Below, one piece after another: positions 1 through 12,016 of a stretch of DNA of 64,000 nucleotides. This DNA comes from Anaeramoeba flamelloides (taxonomy: Eukaryota > Metamonada > Anaeramoebidae): positions 16,058,001 to 16,122,000 of the forward strand of contig JANTQA010000047.1 of the NCBI GenBank assembly GCA_027625915.1, read 5' to 3'. A program made the translations under genes and the position numbers. Position 1 is the stretch's first letter, and every line of letters begins with the position of its first letter. Under the pieces are notes generated by a model. That model saw only the letters and a list, made by a program, of their open reading frames with translations, had not been told where the DNA came from and did no database searches.

Positions 1-360
1 TCTGTTTTTTATTTTTTTATTTTCTTTTTATTTTCTTTTTCTTATATATTTTTTTTTTTTTTTGATTCCATTTTTCTTTATCTTTTTATTATTTTACACA
101 TTTTTTTTTGATAGTATTTCTTTTGCAAAAGATCATGAGGGAAAAAAGATCTTTGGAATGTCAAACAATAACTAACACAATTGAACTATGTAATATCTTT
201 TAACATGAATTGAATTTTTATCAAAAAATACTGTTTTTTAACTTTTTTTCTATCAAATTTCAAAAATAAAAAATTTAAATGCTCATTTCAAAAATTAAGA
301 CTCATTTTTTTTTTATTTTTTGATTTTATTTTCTTTAATTTATAAAATTTTGGATTTTTG

Positions 361-559
361 TATTAAGTTGGTTTCAATTTTAGGCAGAATTTTTAAATCA
401 AATTATAGGCACAAAAAAATCTTAAATTAAGGCACTTTTTTTGGAATTTTTTTTTACAAATCATTTTCACTAGTATTTGAATTTTGTACTTTCGTTTGAT
501 ATTTTTTTTGTTCCTTAATTTTAGTTAAAAATTGTACCGTAAAAGTGGAACTGGCTTTA
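361..559. mobile_element. Decayed copy of the TA-ended palindromic MITE
   Basis: The arrangement follows the intact copies elsewhere: a TTTCA-TTTTAGGCA left part, GGCACAAAAAAAT and TTAAGGCAC in the left arm, a poly-T/ACTAG centre, and AAAAGTGGAACTGGCTTTA at the right end where intact copies have CTGACTGTA. Many substitutions make it one of the two oldest copies in the window. Confidence 0.65.
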
Positions 560-979
560 TTTATAAAGGTTTTGTAGTGAATTTAAAATCAGATTTAATT
601 ATTTGTTGTTCTTGAATACTAAAAGATAGATATTTTTAATTTATTATTTCAGTATTGGTAATGCAGTTTATTGATATATAATCTAAATTCCTGGATTTTA
701 AATTTTGAGGCTATTGTATTGGTTTTTATTAGTAGTAAGACTGTTTTAAAAGTCTTTTGTCAAGAAAAAAAGGTTATTGTTTTTGGGGGTGTAAAAATAT
801 TAACTTGGGATGGATATTAGTTTTTATAACATTGAAAGAATATGTTTGTATAGATAATAACTATAAGTCTTGAAATTTGTTCAGTTTTTATCGTAAAACT
901 AAAATATAGTTAAATAAAAGCTCTAATAATAAATAAGCGTTTCCCAGGTTTTTTAAACTTTAAAATAATTGTCTAAAAT

Positions 980-1385
980 TCATAGATTCTATCTCATTCT
1001 TTTGGATTCTGTAAAACCTAACTCTAGTTTTTTTTTACTTTTTTGAATAAACCGAAATTTTTTTTATATTTTCAGTTTTTTTCAAAAATTAAAAAAAAAA
1101 ACCTAACGAGAGTGTCCTAGGTTTTCTTGGGGATTTCTGTTTTATTTGTGAAGTTTTCGAGGTTTTTTTTGAGGTTTTCTATTTTATTTCAAAAATCAAT
1201 AGATTTTGGTTAGGTTTTTTTTACTTTAGAAATAAACCGAAAATTTATTAAAATTTTCTGTTTATTTCTAAAGCAAAAAAAACCTAGCACACTTCAAAAA
1301 TAAATAGAAAACTCAAAAAAACCTAACGAAAATCAACTGATTTTATAAATAAACAAAAAACTCAAGAAAACCTAACCAAAAAATC
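980..1385. repeat. Hairpin-module array (CTAAC-linked), copy 1
   Basis: A chain of short inverted repeats built from modules seen again near 21.6, 56.7 and 63.3 kb. One module has ATTCTTTTGGATTCTG followed by AAAACCTAAC. Another has GAATAAACCGAAA paired with a TTTCAGTTT-type partner. A third has TTCTTGGGG/TTTTCTATTTTATTT paired with AATAGAAAACTCAAAAAAACC. Modules are separated by CCTAAC or CCTAGC, and a GTGTCCTAGG phrase recurs. No coding potential. Confidence 0.6.
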
Positions 1386-1437
1386 AAAAAAAAAAAAAAG
1401 TATTTTTTTCAATTAAAATTTATAAATAATTCCCAAA

Positions 1438-1639
1438 TACAGTCAGCTCCACTTTTAAGACACAAACTTTCAACGAAATTTTAGGCACAATAAAAATTTC
1501 AAATTAAGGCACAAAATTCAGATTCTAGTAAAATAAATTGTAAAAATAAAAAATTCCAAATTTTGTGCCTTAATTTGAGATTTTTTTTGTGCCTTAAATT
1601 TTGTTGAAAGTTTGTGTCTTAAAAGTAGAATTGACTGTA
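1438..1639. mobile_element. TA-ended ~200-bp palindromic MITE
   Basis: It starts TACAGTCAG and ends TTGACTGTA, so it is bordered by TA. The arms are reverse complements over about 80 bases, and each carries spaced copies of a TTAAGGCACAA-like word. The ends recall Tc1/mariner-type non-autonomous elements (TA target, CAGT start); that family assignment is inference. No open frame. Confidence 0.85.
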
Positions 1640-4600
1640 ATCAAAATAATTGTTTACCCATTAAAATATTATTTATTAAATTTAAAAAAAAAACACTCAA
1701 AGATATTTCTTAAATTTCAAATGATTTTGAATAATAATAAAATAAATCCTTAAAGACTACTTTTGCTACCCAAATTCAATTTATCAAGTAATTTAAAGAG
1801 GGTTTGGTGGTTTTTGAATCTAACAAAATTTTATTATATGGGATGTAAGAAGTGAAAAAGGTTTATTTATATACAATATGGTAGTCCTTATATCGAAATA
1901 TATAAAAAAAAGTTCTAAAAAATCAGATTTTTGAGTAAAATTTCAAAAAATACAATTTTTAAAACCCTTAAACAGTTTTTAATAATTTTCTATTCTTTTT
2001 TCTTAATTTGGTCATTAAGTTAATATAGTTAAAATAATTTTTTTAAAGATCTAAAATGGAGAAAAATGTACAAATGTAAGAATTATGGTTAGTCATTTTC
2101 TGATTTGGTTGGAATTTAATAAAAGATTGTTAAGTATTTGTAAATAGATAGAGTTCACCAAATCCACCTTTTCCTAAATAATTTCATTTTTTATAAACAA
2201 CTTAACTTTTTAATTTTTTTTTTTTTAATAATCAAAATTTACTAATTTTTGCATTTTTCTTTTCATTAGATCCTTAATCCAAAATTCTATAAAACCTTCC
2301 CGGCAAAACCTCAGCTCAATTTGTCTTGGAACTCATAAAAATTTTTTACTTGAAATAATATAAAGAATAAAGAAATTGATATCATATACAACAAATGAGA
2401 TTTTCAGAGTGTTCAGTAATGTGGAGATTCTATACATTATACTAAACGAGGGTAAATGATATTCTTGAAAGTGTTCTTGGGAACTTTAATCCAAAAAAAA
2501 ATACGAAAATAGAAAAAAAAAAGAAAAAAATGCCGAGAAAGAAAAACCCTCAACTGATCTGTTATTATGCTTTGTTATAAAAATCAGAAATTCAAGTAAC
2601 GTTGAGTCAAAACCCATATGCGTAAGATCTTTGAAAGTTAGAGTTGTTTATTGAGAGGGTTTGGAATGATGGGTTAGTTTTTAGGCAATACTATTTGTTG
2701 TGAAATAAATGGAACATATTTTTCATTCAGCTTCCCCAAAAAAGATTTTAATAAACATGAAAAATTTCAATTTTTTTCTAATCATAAATCAGTTTTTAAG
2801 ATTAATTTTCCCCCTTTTTAGAATTGGTTACTATGGTGATTTGTTTTAATTCTTGGTATGTGATTATTTTGGAATTCTGAATGAAAATTTTGATCTTTTT
2901 CTTTTACAATTAACAGTAAAATCATGATTATTTTATTTATCATTCACACGTTTCTTAATAAATATGTTCGGGTTTATATATCTCAAAATATTTTCTTTTG
3001 ATTTTTCATTAAAAAATACATAGAAAATGATTTTTTGATTAAAAACTTGGATAATATTTCGATAAACAACCTATCACAATTTAAATGAGATTGTTTAAAA
3101 ATATATTTCGACAACCTAATAAAATGCAAATGTCGTCCTTAAATGTGAAGGAAAATTTTTGATTACTGGTTAATTAAAAAAAAAATCTTAGTGGAAAATT
3201 AGATTTCTCAACTTGTTTTTTAAAATATCTTGACAAATAATTTTTGATCCAATAACTTTTATTCATTTAAAGTGTTTATTATAATAGAAGTTATTAAATA
3301 GTGAAAAATTAGCGACCGTCAAATTTTTTTTGGAAAATTCTTTTTTTTTTAGGATAAAACAATATTTTCACAAATGGAACTTACAATTTTAGAAGAGTAG
3401 TTTCAAATTTCAGAACATTACCCTTTTTAATAAAATAAAATGTTTCAAAAAAAAATACACTTTTTAATTAAAAACTGTCAACAAGTATAAAAAAAAGATG
3501 CAACTATTTGGGAGTTTTTGTGATGTCTCAATTTAGAGAAGAAATTACTTATGTCATATTCTTCTCAAAGTCTGCCTCCAAAACTACATTACAAACAAGG
3601 GTTTTGAATTGGTCTTACCAATTAATTTCAAGAATAAAAACTGCCAGAGTATAAAATTGGTAGGAAAAAAATAAAAAACAATAATAATAAAAAATTTTGG
3701 TACATTTAATCCTCAATTAAATCTGATCGAGACTCATTTCATAATACCCATTTTGAATTGTAGTTTTCGAGGAACACTTTGATAAGAATATGGTATAAGT
3801 AATTTTAACTATAGATCGATACATCACAAAAATGCCCAAAAGAGTTACATATTTTTTTTTATTTGACGTAAGCACAAAGGAATTTCAAGGGTCAATAAGA
3901 ATGAGTAATTCCTAGTTATTGTTTGTTCCATTATTAGCAATTTCACCAACAAACTCGTTTAGCAATGATTTTTTCTATTAAAATTCTATAAGCGTCTTTT
4001 TGGATCTCAAAACTACAAATTTTGCAATAAATTTTGAAGAATTGGGATGCAACAAAGAAAAAACTCTGATCAAAAAGTAGTAATTTAAGAACTCTTCTTG
4101 TCTTCAATCCCACATTTTTTTCTTAAATATTTAATTTTTTCTGTTCGTAATTAGATTGTTTTTCCATTTTTGGAAACTAAACAATACCACAAGTTTTTTT
4201 CCCTTTTTGCTTTTGTTCCAAAAAATTATGAGAGAAAATTCTTAATTTTTGAGTAAAGTTTAAAAGACCCACTTTTAAGACAAATATTTATTAAAACAAT
4301 AAATTTCAGAGTTTTTAAAGTTTGAAAAGTATTACAAAAAAGTTTATAAAATAAAAAAATTGTGAAAAAACACAAAGGGCGATTCGAAATTCACTATTAA
4401 TCATACCGCCAACCGTTTGTGAGTTCGATCTTTACAAACAAAAATAGTTATTTAATTTTTTTCCAAAAATTTACTCTTAACAGATTAAACAAAAGTATGC
4501 TTAAAAGTTAAATTCAAGGCAATAGTTTTCAAAGAAAGATTTGTAAAATAAAAAAACTTTTTTCAAACATTATATTAAACCAGTGTATTTCTTTCTCTTT

Positions 4601-4770
4601 CAAGCAATTGCTTTTGTGAAAACAGTTTGTATAAGTTTTCCAAAAAAATATTCTCAATTTTGGAAAAAAAAAAATTTCAATTTTTAAATTTTTTAATTCT
4701 TTTTGTCCTTTTTCTCGAGATTTCCAAACACAAAAAAGTGATCAAATTGTGACAAGACTTTTGTCAACAA

Positions 4771-6456
4771 ATGCTCCACCCACAATCTATCAAGTACCTA
4801 AAAAAGGGAAGAGTGTATGAAAAGAATGATCGCTATCATAAGGCGTTGTGCAATTATAACAAGGCACTAACTTTGACACCTAACAGCACGATCATTTTGA
4901 ACGATTTAGGTGTGGTTTACAAGAAGATGGAAAAGTATAACTGCTCGATGGAAATGTATGAGCGTGCGCTTTCCCTCTGCCCCAACGATGAAACCACGCT
5001 TGTGAATCTTGGCGTGCTTTATTCAAACCTGGGCGATTTCCAAATGGCCAAAAAATATTATCAAAAGGTCAAGAAGTTCAACCCAAACCACCACAGTCTT
5101 TCGTCCCATTTTGGTACTCTTCTTGTTGCCAAGGGGACCATTTCACGCCAGAGCGGGATTGCGCATCTCAGGAGAGCATCTACGCTTGAGCCTTCCAATG
5201 TCAACACCCATTTAAATTTAATCTACTCGCTCTCCAAGAAGGGAGATCTGCTATCTGCAATGAGGGCCTGCGAGAGTGCGATCGATCAATGCGAAAACCA
5301 CCCGCGTTTAATTTGCTGGCTTTCAAGGCACCACCAAGACTGTGGAAGGAACAAGGAAGGAATCAAATATCTCAACCTGGCCAAAAACATTTTGCACCAC
5401 GATTATTGCTTGGATAATACGCTTTTGAATTGCAAAAAAACTGACAAAAACAAAAATCAGAACAACAATGATAACAATAATGACAACAACAACAATGTCA
5501 ACAATGACAACAATGACTACAACAACAACAGTGACAACAATAACGACAATAATAATTCCGATATGGAGAAAGAGAATGATCCAAATCCCGATGGCGAAAT
5601 TGTAAATGAAATTCCATTGTCGACTATTTTAACAAATAATAGCTCAAAAAAGATACTGTCTCTTGACATTGTTATTGACATGGTCAAAACTCTGATCCAA
5701 TTAAAACAAAAAAAAGAATTGAAATATTGGGGAAAAATCTTGTCGAGTTATAAAAACTGCGGGCGCACAAATATCACCTATATCGCGAATCTATTGGTCA
5801 AATGTTCCTTAAATCAAGAGGCCATCGAGTGGTGGCGAAAATCCATAATTTTGGGGGTTTCGGGGAACTCAGGTATTAATAATTTAGCCGTCCTTTTGTT
5901 AAAAACAAACCAAGTCGAAGAGTCCATCGAAACAGCCAAAATTGCCACCTCCATACAACCGGGAAATGCCGTCACTTGGTATAACCTCGGCTGTGCGTAT
6001 AAGGCGAAATCCCAGATCGAGAAGGCTAAGGAGCATTTTCTCAAGTCCTTGGAATGCCACCCATCATATACAAATTCAATGTACCAAATTGCCATGTGCT
6101 CGACAGAGAAAAGTGAAAGATTAAAATGGTTAAAAAAAGCCATCAAAATAAACCCAAAGAATAATAAATTCCATCTCAAATTGGCATTGCTGCTATTCCA
6201 GCTGGAAAAGTATTCTTGTTCCAAAAAACAATTTAAATATCTCTCCAAATCTTCACAAGACAAAAAAATTTTAAAAATTTGCCAAGAGTATTTATTGAGA
6301 ATCCAGAAAACCAAAAATTTAAAACAGAAGAAACAAAAAGAATCCCAAAAAATTTTTAACAAAATAAAAAAAAAAAAAACGAAAAAGTGCCATTTAAAAA
6401 AAAATCTAAAAAGAAAATTTTCATTCAGAAAAAAAAGGTTACAAAAACAAAATTAA
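4771..6456 (+). CDS. Tetratricopeptide-repeat (TPR) protein, 561 aa
   Basis: Intronless. The ATG at 4771 is chosen because the TPR pattern begins at once. Residues ~5-205 hold consecutive TPR-like helix pairs (for example LNDLGVVYKKMEKYNCSMEMY and LVNLGVLYSNLGDFQMAKKYY with a following P-N). Residues ~225-265 are an Asn/Asp run encoded by AAC/AAT/GAC. A second TPR block covers ~300-510, including WYNLGCAYKAKSQIEKAKEHF. The tail from ~510 is almost all Lys/Gln/Arg and could be a nuclear or nucleic-acid-contacting tail. TPRs are protein-binding scaffolds; I see no catalytic domain and cannot name the partner. Base composition falls from near-balanced codons at the start to strongly A-rich at the end. 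Neighbours are >5 kb away. Sure of TPR, unsure of role. Confidence 0.9.
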   Translation: MLHPQSIKYLKKGRVYEKNDRYHKALCNYNKALTLTPNSTIILNDLGVVYKKMEKYNCSMEMYERALSLCPNDETTLVNLGVLYSNLGDFQMAKKYYQKVKKFNPNHHSLSSHFGTLLVAKGTISRQSGIAHLRRASTLEPSNVNTHLNLIYSLSKKGDLLSAMRACESAIDQCENHPRLICWLSRHHQDCGRNKEGIKYLNLAKNILHHDYCLDNTLLNCKKTDKNKNQNNNDNNNDNNNNVNNDNNDYNNNSDNNNDNNNSDMEKENDPNPDGEIVNEIPLSTILTNNSSKKILSLDIVIDMVKTLIQLKQKKELKYWGKILSSYKNCGRTNITYIANLLVKCSLNQEAIEWWRKSIILGVSGNSGINNLAVLLLKTNQVEESIETAKIATSIQPGNAVTWYNLGCAYKAKSQIEKAKEHFLKSLECHPSYTNSMYQIAMCSTEKSERLKWLKKAIKINPKNNKFHLKLALLLFQLEKYSCSKKQFKYLSKSSQDKKILKICQEYLLRIQKTKNLKQKKQKESQKIFNKIKKKKTKKCHLKKNLKRKFSFRKKRLQKQN

Positions 6457-7290
6457 ATTGCCATAATTAGTATATTAGTTATAGGATACATTTTATTATT
6501 ATTATTTGCCAAAATAGTGTTATCAATAATATTTATTCAATAATAATAAAATCTTCTATATATAATCTTTATAATCTTTCTTGATTGGTTGTAACAATAC
6601 CGCCAAAATGAATGATAATTTTTTGTTTTTATTTTTAATCATCTGTGTCATTTTACTTGATAAGTATTATTTTTCGAAAAAATAAAAAAAATAATTTGTT
6701 ATTTTAGACTTTGATTTTGTTTTTTTTTATTTTTTTTTTATTATTTTTATGAAAGACAATTTACTGCTAAATCAGAAATCCAGAAATTACAAAAATACAG
6801 AAAATTCCATTATTCTATTTAATTGGAAATATTACTAAAAATTCAAATCTGCCCCCATTTTATAAACTTTATACCAGTTAAAGTGTCCCAACATTTTTTT
6901 TTTCAAATATCAATTACTTTTTTCATAATTAACCTTTAAGTCGAATAAATAATAAATACATAGAATAATCCACACCAAAGAATAGTTGGTATTATGTATC
7001 AAGTATAATAATAAATCAATATATTTTATGAAAAAAATTATAAAAATAAAAATTCTTATTTATTATGTTGAATGAAAGAACACTGTTTATTTTGATCTTT
7101 AATTGGAGATGAAATAAAATTCAATTAGAAATCAAAATTTTTTCTTTACAATTCATTTTTTTTGCTTTTTCAATAACACCAGAATAACATTATTTTATCA
7201 ATTAAATAACAATTTTGCAATTAAAAAAAAAATTGTTAAGGAATTGAATTTCATAAATTAAAAAAATCAAAAAAACAGTTAAAAAAAAAA

Positions 7291-7486
7291 TACAGTTAGT
7301 TCCAGTTTGAAGGCTCAAACTTTCAAGAAATTTTAAAGTACAAAACAAACTAGATAAAAGTATAAAATTCATATTATAGAAAAATAATATATGACAAAAA
7401 AAATTCTGAATTCTGTACTCCATTTACTATTTTTTGTACTGCAAATTTTGCTGAAAATTTGTACCTATAAAGTCAAACTGATTAAT
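7291..7486. mobile_element. Decayed TA-ended MITE
   Basis: It starts TACAGTTAGTTCCA and keeps the arm order of the intact copies, but the GGCACAA words have mutated to forms such as AAGTACAAA and the right end reads AAACTGATTAAT. About the same age as the copy at 361. Confidence 0.7.
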
Positions 7487-9129
7487 ATCAATGATTCTTT
7501 TTTAAAAGTGCAACCTTTGATTGAACTTTTCTTTTGTATTACAATATTATTTAATATTATTTAAATAATTTGAAATATTTCAATAGCTGCCTGTTTTTTT
7601 TTTACTCAATTTTAAATTTGGAATTCAGTTAAAACAGTCTATAAAAACTTTGGCTCTATCATTAAAATTAACATAACGCACAATGATTTTTTGATCCTAG
7701 AAATATTGTTTTTTTCGTTTTTTCTTTTGAAATATTGAAAGTGATTCTTTATGAAGGTAGTAAATTTGACCAGTTTAGTAATATTTAATTGTGTGGAAAA
7801 TGCTTTAAAACATTACTAGTATCAGTAGATATTGAAAATTTATAATCAAATGATGATTAACTACTATTATTGTTAAACTAAATTAAATTAAATCTAGCTT
7901 TCATCTTTGAATTTTCATTTTTTGAACATTTATTTTAAATTATAATTTTTATCAATTTTAATTAATAATCTTGAAATATTTTCTTGTAGATCTTTGAAAT
8001 CTACCATGTACAAACCAATAAAATTGATATTGTTGTTTATGATTTTAAACAAATATTTTCTTTTTTAAAACCAAATAAGAAAGATCACCACTCCCAAATA
8101 AACTAGTAAAAACCGAGAATGAAAAAAAATACAATAAATCCTCTTACCAAGACGGTATATTTCTTTTTTTAATCTTTATAAACTGTAAAAGAATAAATCT
8201 GAGATTATCTTAATTATTATACCCATTCAAATTTTTGATTTTTTTTTGAACCAAACCCTTTTTTCAAATATTTTGATCAAAATAAGCAAAAAAAAGAATA
8301 ATTATACCAACAATTAAATGTAAAATTATTTTTGAAATATATTAAATGATTAAAAAATTTAATTCAAATTAAAAGAAATCTATCTTTTAATTTTTTTAAC
8401 AAAATCTGGAGTTATTATTTTTTTGCTATTAATGTAACAATAATTATTTAATATCCGAAGAAAAAAAACCCAACCAACTCATCTTTTTTCCGAAAAATGT
8501 ATATTAAAAATTAAATAATTTTTTTAATGAAAACGAGAATGATATGAACTATTTGTAAATCTGAATTAAAAAACTTTTCTAATAAAAAATAATACAAATA
8601 AAAACTTTCTAATCAGGGATCATTTTCATCACAAAGAAATATAAAATTAACTTTGGAAGTTATAAAATGTAAATTGTATAAGTGTTATCTGGTTCAATGG
8701 ACTTAACATTTTTTTTTTTTTTTTAAATAATACTTAATGTATGTTCTCATAAAGAAAAAATAATAAATACATTACTGAAAAATTCCATGAATTACCGATA
8801 AAAATCTACATTTAGCGAAAAAAAAGTAGGGTAAAACAGCAATGTTTAAACTTCAAAATTTAAGAATAATTTTATTAATTTTTACTTCAAATGAGAATTA
8901 GTAACTTGTTAAAATTCGATTTTTTAAATATTATATTTACCCTCAGAGATAAATATTACAGGTTATTTCCACATTTTGAAGATTAAAATAAAGATTTTAA
9001 TTTTTTTTTCAAAAACTTTGATTCTACTGAAAAAATAAATTGAAAAAAAAAATATACCCTTTCATCTTCAAGAAGAACTAATAATTAATTCGGATTTGTA
9101 ATTGACTTTTAAATTACTCTAAACATCTA

Positions 9130-9720
9130 AAAACCTGATATTTGAAAAATTAAAAAAGAAAAAAAAAAAAATGAATCACAATTTTTAAAAAAGAGCATTA
9201 TGGATTTTCTATTACTGAATTTTTAGTCAAAAAAAGAGGTTAAACAAGAAGATTTTTTGGTAATAATTAATTTCATTTTAAAAAGATCTGAAAGTTTATA
9301 AATTTTCTTTCTGTTAATTGTTCTTTTGAAAGATTTTTTTTTATATACCATCTTGATCGTTCACAAAAAAAAAAGTATCAAAAAATAAAAAAAAAAAAAA
9401 AATTGAAAAATAACAAAAAAATAAAAAAAAAGAAAAGAATAACAAAAAAAAAAAAGAAAAAGAAAAGAAAAAGAAAAATTTGATGGAATTACTAAAAATG
9501 ATTTTGATTCAAAAATTTGAAAAACTTTTTTTGATAAGAATATGAAATAAGACTACAAAATAATTTCCAATAACATTAATAAGAGAGTCAAAATTTTTGA
9601 AAAATAACCTAGAGAAGGAAACTCAATCATTGTATTTTTTTTTAAAAATTAAATAATCAATAAATATATTCTTTTGAACCATTATTTTTCTCAAGGGGAA
9701 ATGTATTGATTTTACAACTG
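9130..9720 (+). repeat. Poly-A-cored dispersed repeat, copy 1
   Basis: Shares an ordered series of short blocks with 25430-25960, 49860-50340 and 57400-57880: AAAAACTAAA-type lead, GAGCATTATG-like block, a TAATAATTAA block, then a long A/G-rich core of AAAAAG units, then GATAAGAATATG. All four copies lie in the same orientation. Boundaries are approximate. A class cannot be assigned; the A-rich core is unusual for a TIR element. Confidence 0.55.
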
Positions 9721-10050
9721 TATTCATTTAAAGGAAACAAAACTAATCAGTCTTTGTGCTTTTATGTTGATCATTATTGAGTTAATCTTTGAAATACAAA
9801 AATTATAAAAATAGTTACTTTGAGAAGCTCTAAATATAAATTATTAAATACCAGAATACTGTTATTTTGGGTTTCTATTTTTAGATTTGGAAAAGGAATT
9901 AAAAAAATTTTTTATCAAAATGAAACTTTTTTAATAGTGATCATTAGTAAAAAATGTAATAATTTATTGTGCAATAAGATTTATAATAGATTTTTTAGAG
10001 CTATTTGAGCCATAGTGCACTAATATCATATACACCTAATTACAACATAA

Positions 10051-10583
10051 ACTAAAATTCAAAATTTTCCACACAGCTAAAACGTTCCAAACAATCACAA
10101 TAATACAATTTCATTGAAATTGGAGATAATTTTGATTTTTGTAAAATATGAAAATCATTTTTTCATCTTTTAGTTTTTGTTTTCATTTCATTGTTTGAAT
10201 TGGGTAATTTGTTTCGTTGGATCAAAAATTTTTTTCAACCATCGATATTAGGTTAAAGTTGAGTTGTACCAAACTGAAGAACTCAAATAAAATTAGTTTG
10301 TAGTATCTAACCATTTGATCGATCAATATTCCTAATAAAATGCAAACATATTTACATATGTATTTTTTTGTTTTGCTCTCTCCAAAATTTTTAACACACC
10401 CATGATTTATTTGTATTGATAATTATTTATTTATTGTTTTGTGAGTATTGTAATTTATAAACAAGTGTTAACGTTTCAATTAGTGAAAGGTTCTAATTTC
10501 GTAAATCCTCTTGAATTGATTAAATAAGTTTTTTTCTTCAAAAATCGAATGTTGGTGGGTTAAAAATTTTGAATTGGGGTTTA
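10051..10583 (+). mobile_element. ~535-bp TIR element (ATTCAAAATTTT ends), copy A
   Basis: Nearly the same sequence occurs at 40938-41471. Starts with AAACTAAAATTCAAAATTTT and ends with a reverse-complement-like AAAATTTTGAATTGGGGTTTA, so the ends form an imperfect ~25-30-bp inverted repeat. The interior has TTTGATCGATCAATATT and no long open frame. Decayed relatives lie near 29.8-30.3 and 51.0-51.5 kb. A non-autonomous DNA transposon is the most likely reading. Confidence 0.7.
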
Positions 10584-10782
10584 CTTTGATTATTAACAAA
10601 TCTATGATTGCGCTAATCCCTTAAAAATTACAAATGAAATTGAGAACTGAAAAAGTAATTGTATCAATTATTAAAGATGTGATCAAGAAATAAATGAATT
10701 AATATAAATTTTTTACGATCAATTATCTTTTATTAAAATTTCTTGAGTGTTATAAAATAATATTTAAATTTAATGTACGAAA

Positions 10783-11361
10783 ATATGTCCTTAATAAAAT
10801 TAAGCACTATTTTTTTCTGATTAATATTTTTCGAAATTAAGAACTAACTTAATTCAATTAAACACTGTGATAATTTTTTTTAGAATAAAAACACTCTCAA
10901 CTTTTGAATATCGAAAATATTTTTTTGGAATTAGTGTGCACTTTTTATTTTTTTTTTGAAAAATTGGGGTTGAGAAAAAGTTTGAAATCAAAGAATAAGT
11001 TAATATATTAAATTAGAATGCTTTTTCCAGAAAGTTTATCCTTTTAGTTTCACTTTTTTTTTATTTTACCATTTAAAACTAAAAAAAACATTTGAGGAAC
11101 AAATTAGTGCCTTTTGTGAAAAGAAAATTCCCCATAATTTAGAATTTGTTTTTGTAAATGAGTGTAAACAAGATAGTGTATCTAAAAATATACATAATTT
11201 CAAGGTTGAAATCAATGATTTTGGCAAAAAATGTTTTCAAGAAAAAGCTAAATTAAAAATTTATTTATTTTTATTTTATCATTTTGTTTTTTTAATTTTA
11301 TTAATCAAAAGTATTTGATCAGTTTTTCATTTTTATTGTTTTTTGGTTCGAAGGGACATAT
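10783..11361 (+). mobile_element. ~578-bp element with ATATGTCC/GGACATAT ends, copy 1
   Basis: Full-length homologues occur at 29201-29777 and 57884-58462 (both opposite orientation). The two ends are short inverted repeats, ATATGTCC and GGACATAT. The 3' half, about 11085-11320, is an open stretch whose product pattern (FCEKKIPHNLEFVF ... SKNIHNF ... NDFGK) is shared by all three copies. No known domain recognised. Could be a MITE-like element carrying a small gene or gene fragment; the TG...CA within the ends also leaves a solo LTR possible. Confidence 0.7.
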
Positions 11362-12016
11362 ATTCTAAAATTAATTATTTTTAAACATTCAGTTATTTAG
11401 CTCACAAAATGATTTTTCTTAATTAAATTTCAAAGAACCGAAAAAAATCAAATTTGGTCAACTGTTTTACCTCCTTAAATAAATCAAAAATCTTAAAAAG
11501 GAAAATATTAGTTGTATTTTTAAAAATTGTTGTGAAACTAGTTTGTAGACTTTTGAATGGTATTAATTTTTTGTCTTTATTTGATAAATCTTTTTTGGAT
11601 CTTAATTCAAGAAAGTTTTTTGAGCTTATTTATGGTAACAACACTGATACTTTTCATTTGGGTGAACAAGAATTGACACTAAATTGGAAAAACTAAAAAA
11701 TAATAGTCTGAATTAATTTCAATTTGGCAAAGTATTCCATAAAATGTGAAATGTTTCAAAAAAAATAAAAATATTACTCTTCAACAAAGATTTTCAAGCT
11801 TTTAAGGTGTTACAAAAGCATGAGAAATTGTATGAAAGCTTTACAAAAGATCACAAGCTTTCAGAAAGTCTTTATATTCTTTGTCATGAAGAATAAAAAA
11901 AGAGAAATTATTTTTTCCAAAATTGGTTAATCAACTGTGCTATTATTTATTCCTTTCTTGAACGACAATTAAAAACATAACAAAAACACATTTTTCAAAA
12001 ATTCCCACTCTGCAAT

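Larger units (their letters stand above)
1..4770. other. Intergenic, repeat-bearing, no gene seen
   Basis: Very AT-rich DNA with frequent stops in all frames and long poly-A and poly-T tracts. It contains a decayed MITE, a hairpin-module array and an intact MITE, each listed separately. From about 1640 to 4770 I see neither a convincing coding stretch nor a repeat shared with the rest of the window, only short homopolymers. The last ~150 bases are the upstream region of the TPR gene at 4771; no promoter motif stands out. Confidence 0.7.
6457..12016. other. Intergenic, repeat-rich, no firm gene
   Basis: It holds a decayed MITE (7291-7486), an A-rich dispersed repeat (about 9130-9720), and two transposon-like elements (10051-10583 and 10783-11361). 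The stretch 6460-9130 is otherwise plain AT-rich DNA. An ~80-codon open stretch lies at 11454-11696 just beyond the 10783 element, but it has no ATG start and no recognised motif, so I do not call it a gene. Confidence 0.65.

Noticed and set aside
980-1385. Telomere-derived repeats because of CCTAAC
   Set aside because: The word is only a linker between hairpins, not in tandem, and lacks a constant telomere-like unit.
4380-4440. tRNA-like GAGTTCGATC word
   Set aside because: No matching A box, anticodon stem or acceptor stem around it.
5814-6362. Long minus-strand frame inside the TPR gene
   Set aside because: Opposite strand of a well-supported TPR coding region; no domain.
7202-7423. Phe/Leu-rich small frame
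   Set aside because: Falls within a decayed MITE and T-rich DNA; composition explains it.
10783-11361. Calling the 578-bp element a solo LTR
   Set aside because: TGTCC...GGACA fits LTR ends, but no clean target duplication is visible, no internal retroelement region is present and it carries a conserved open stretch. Left unresolved.
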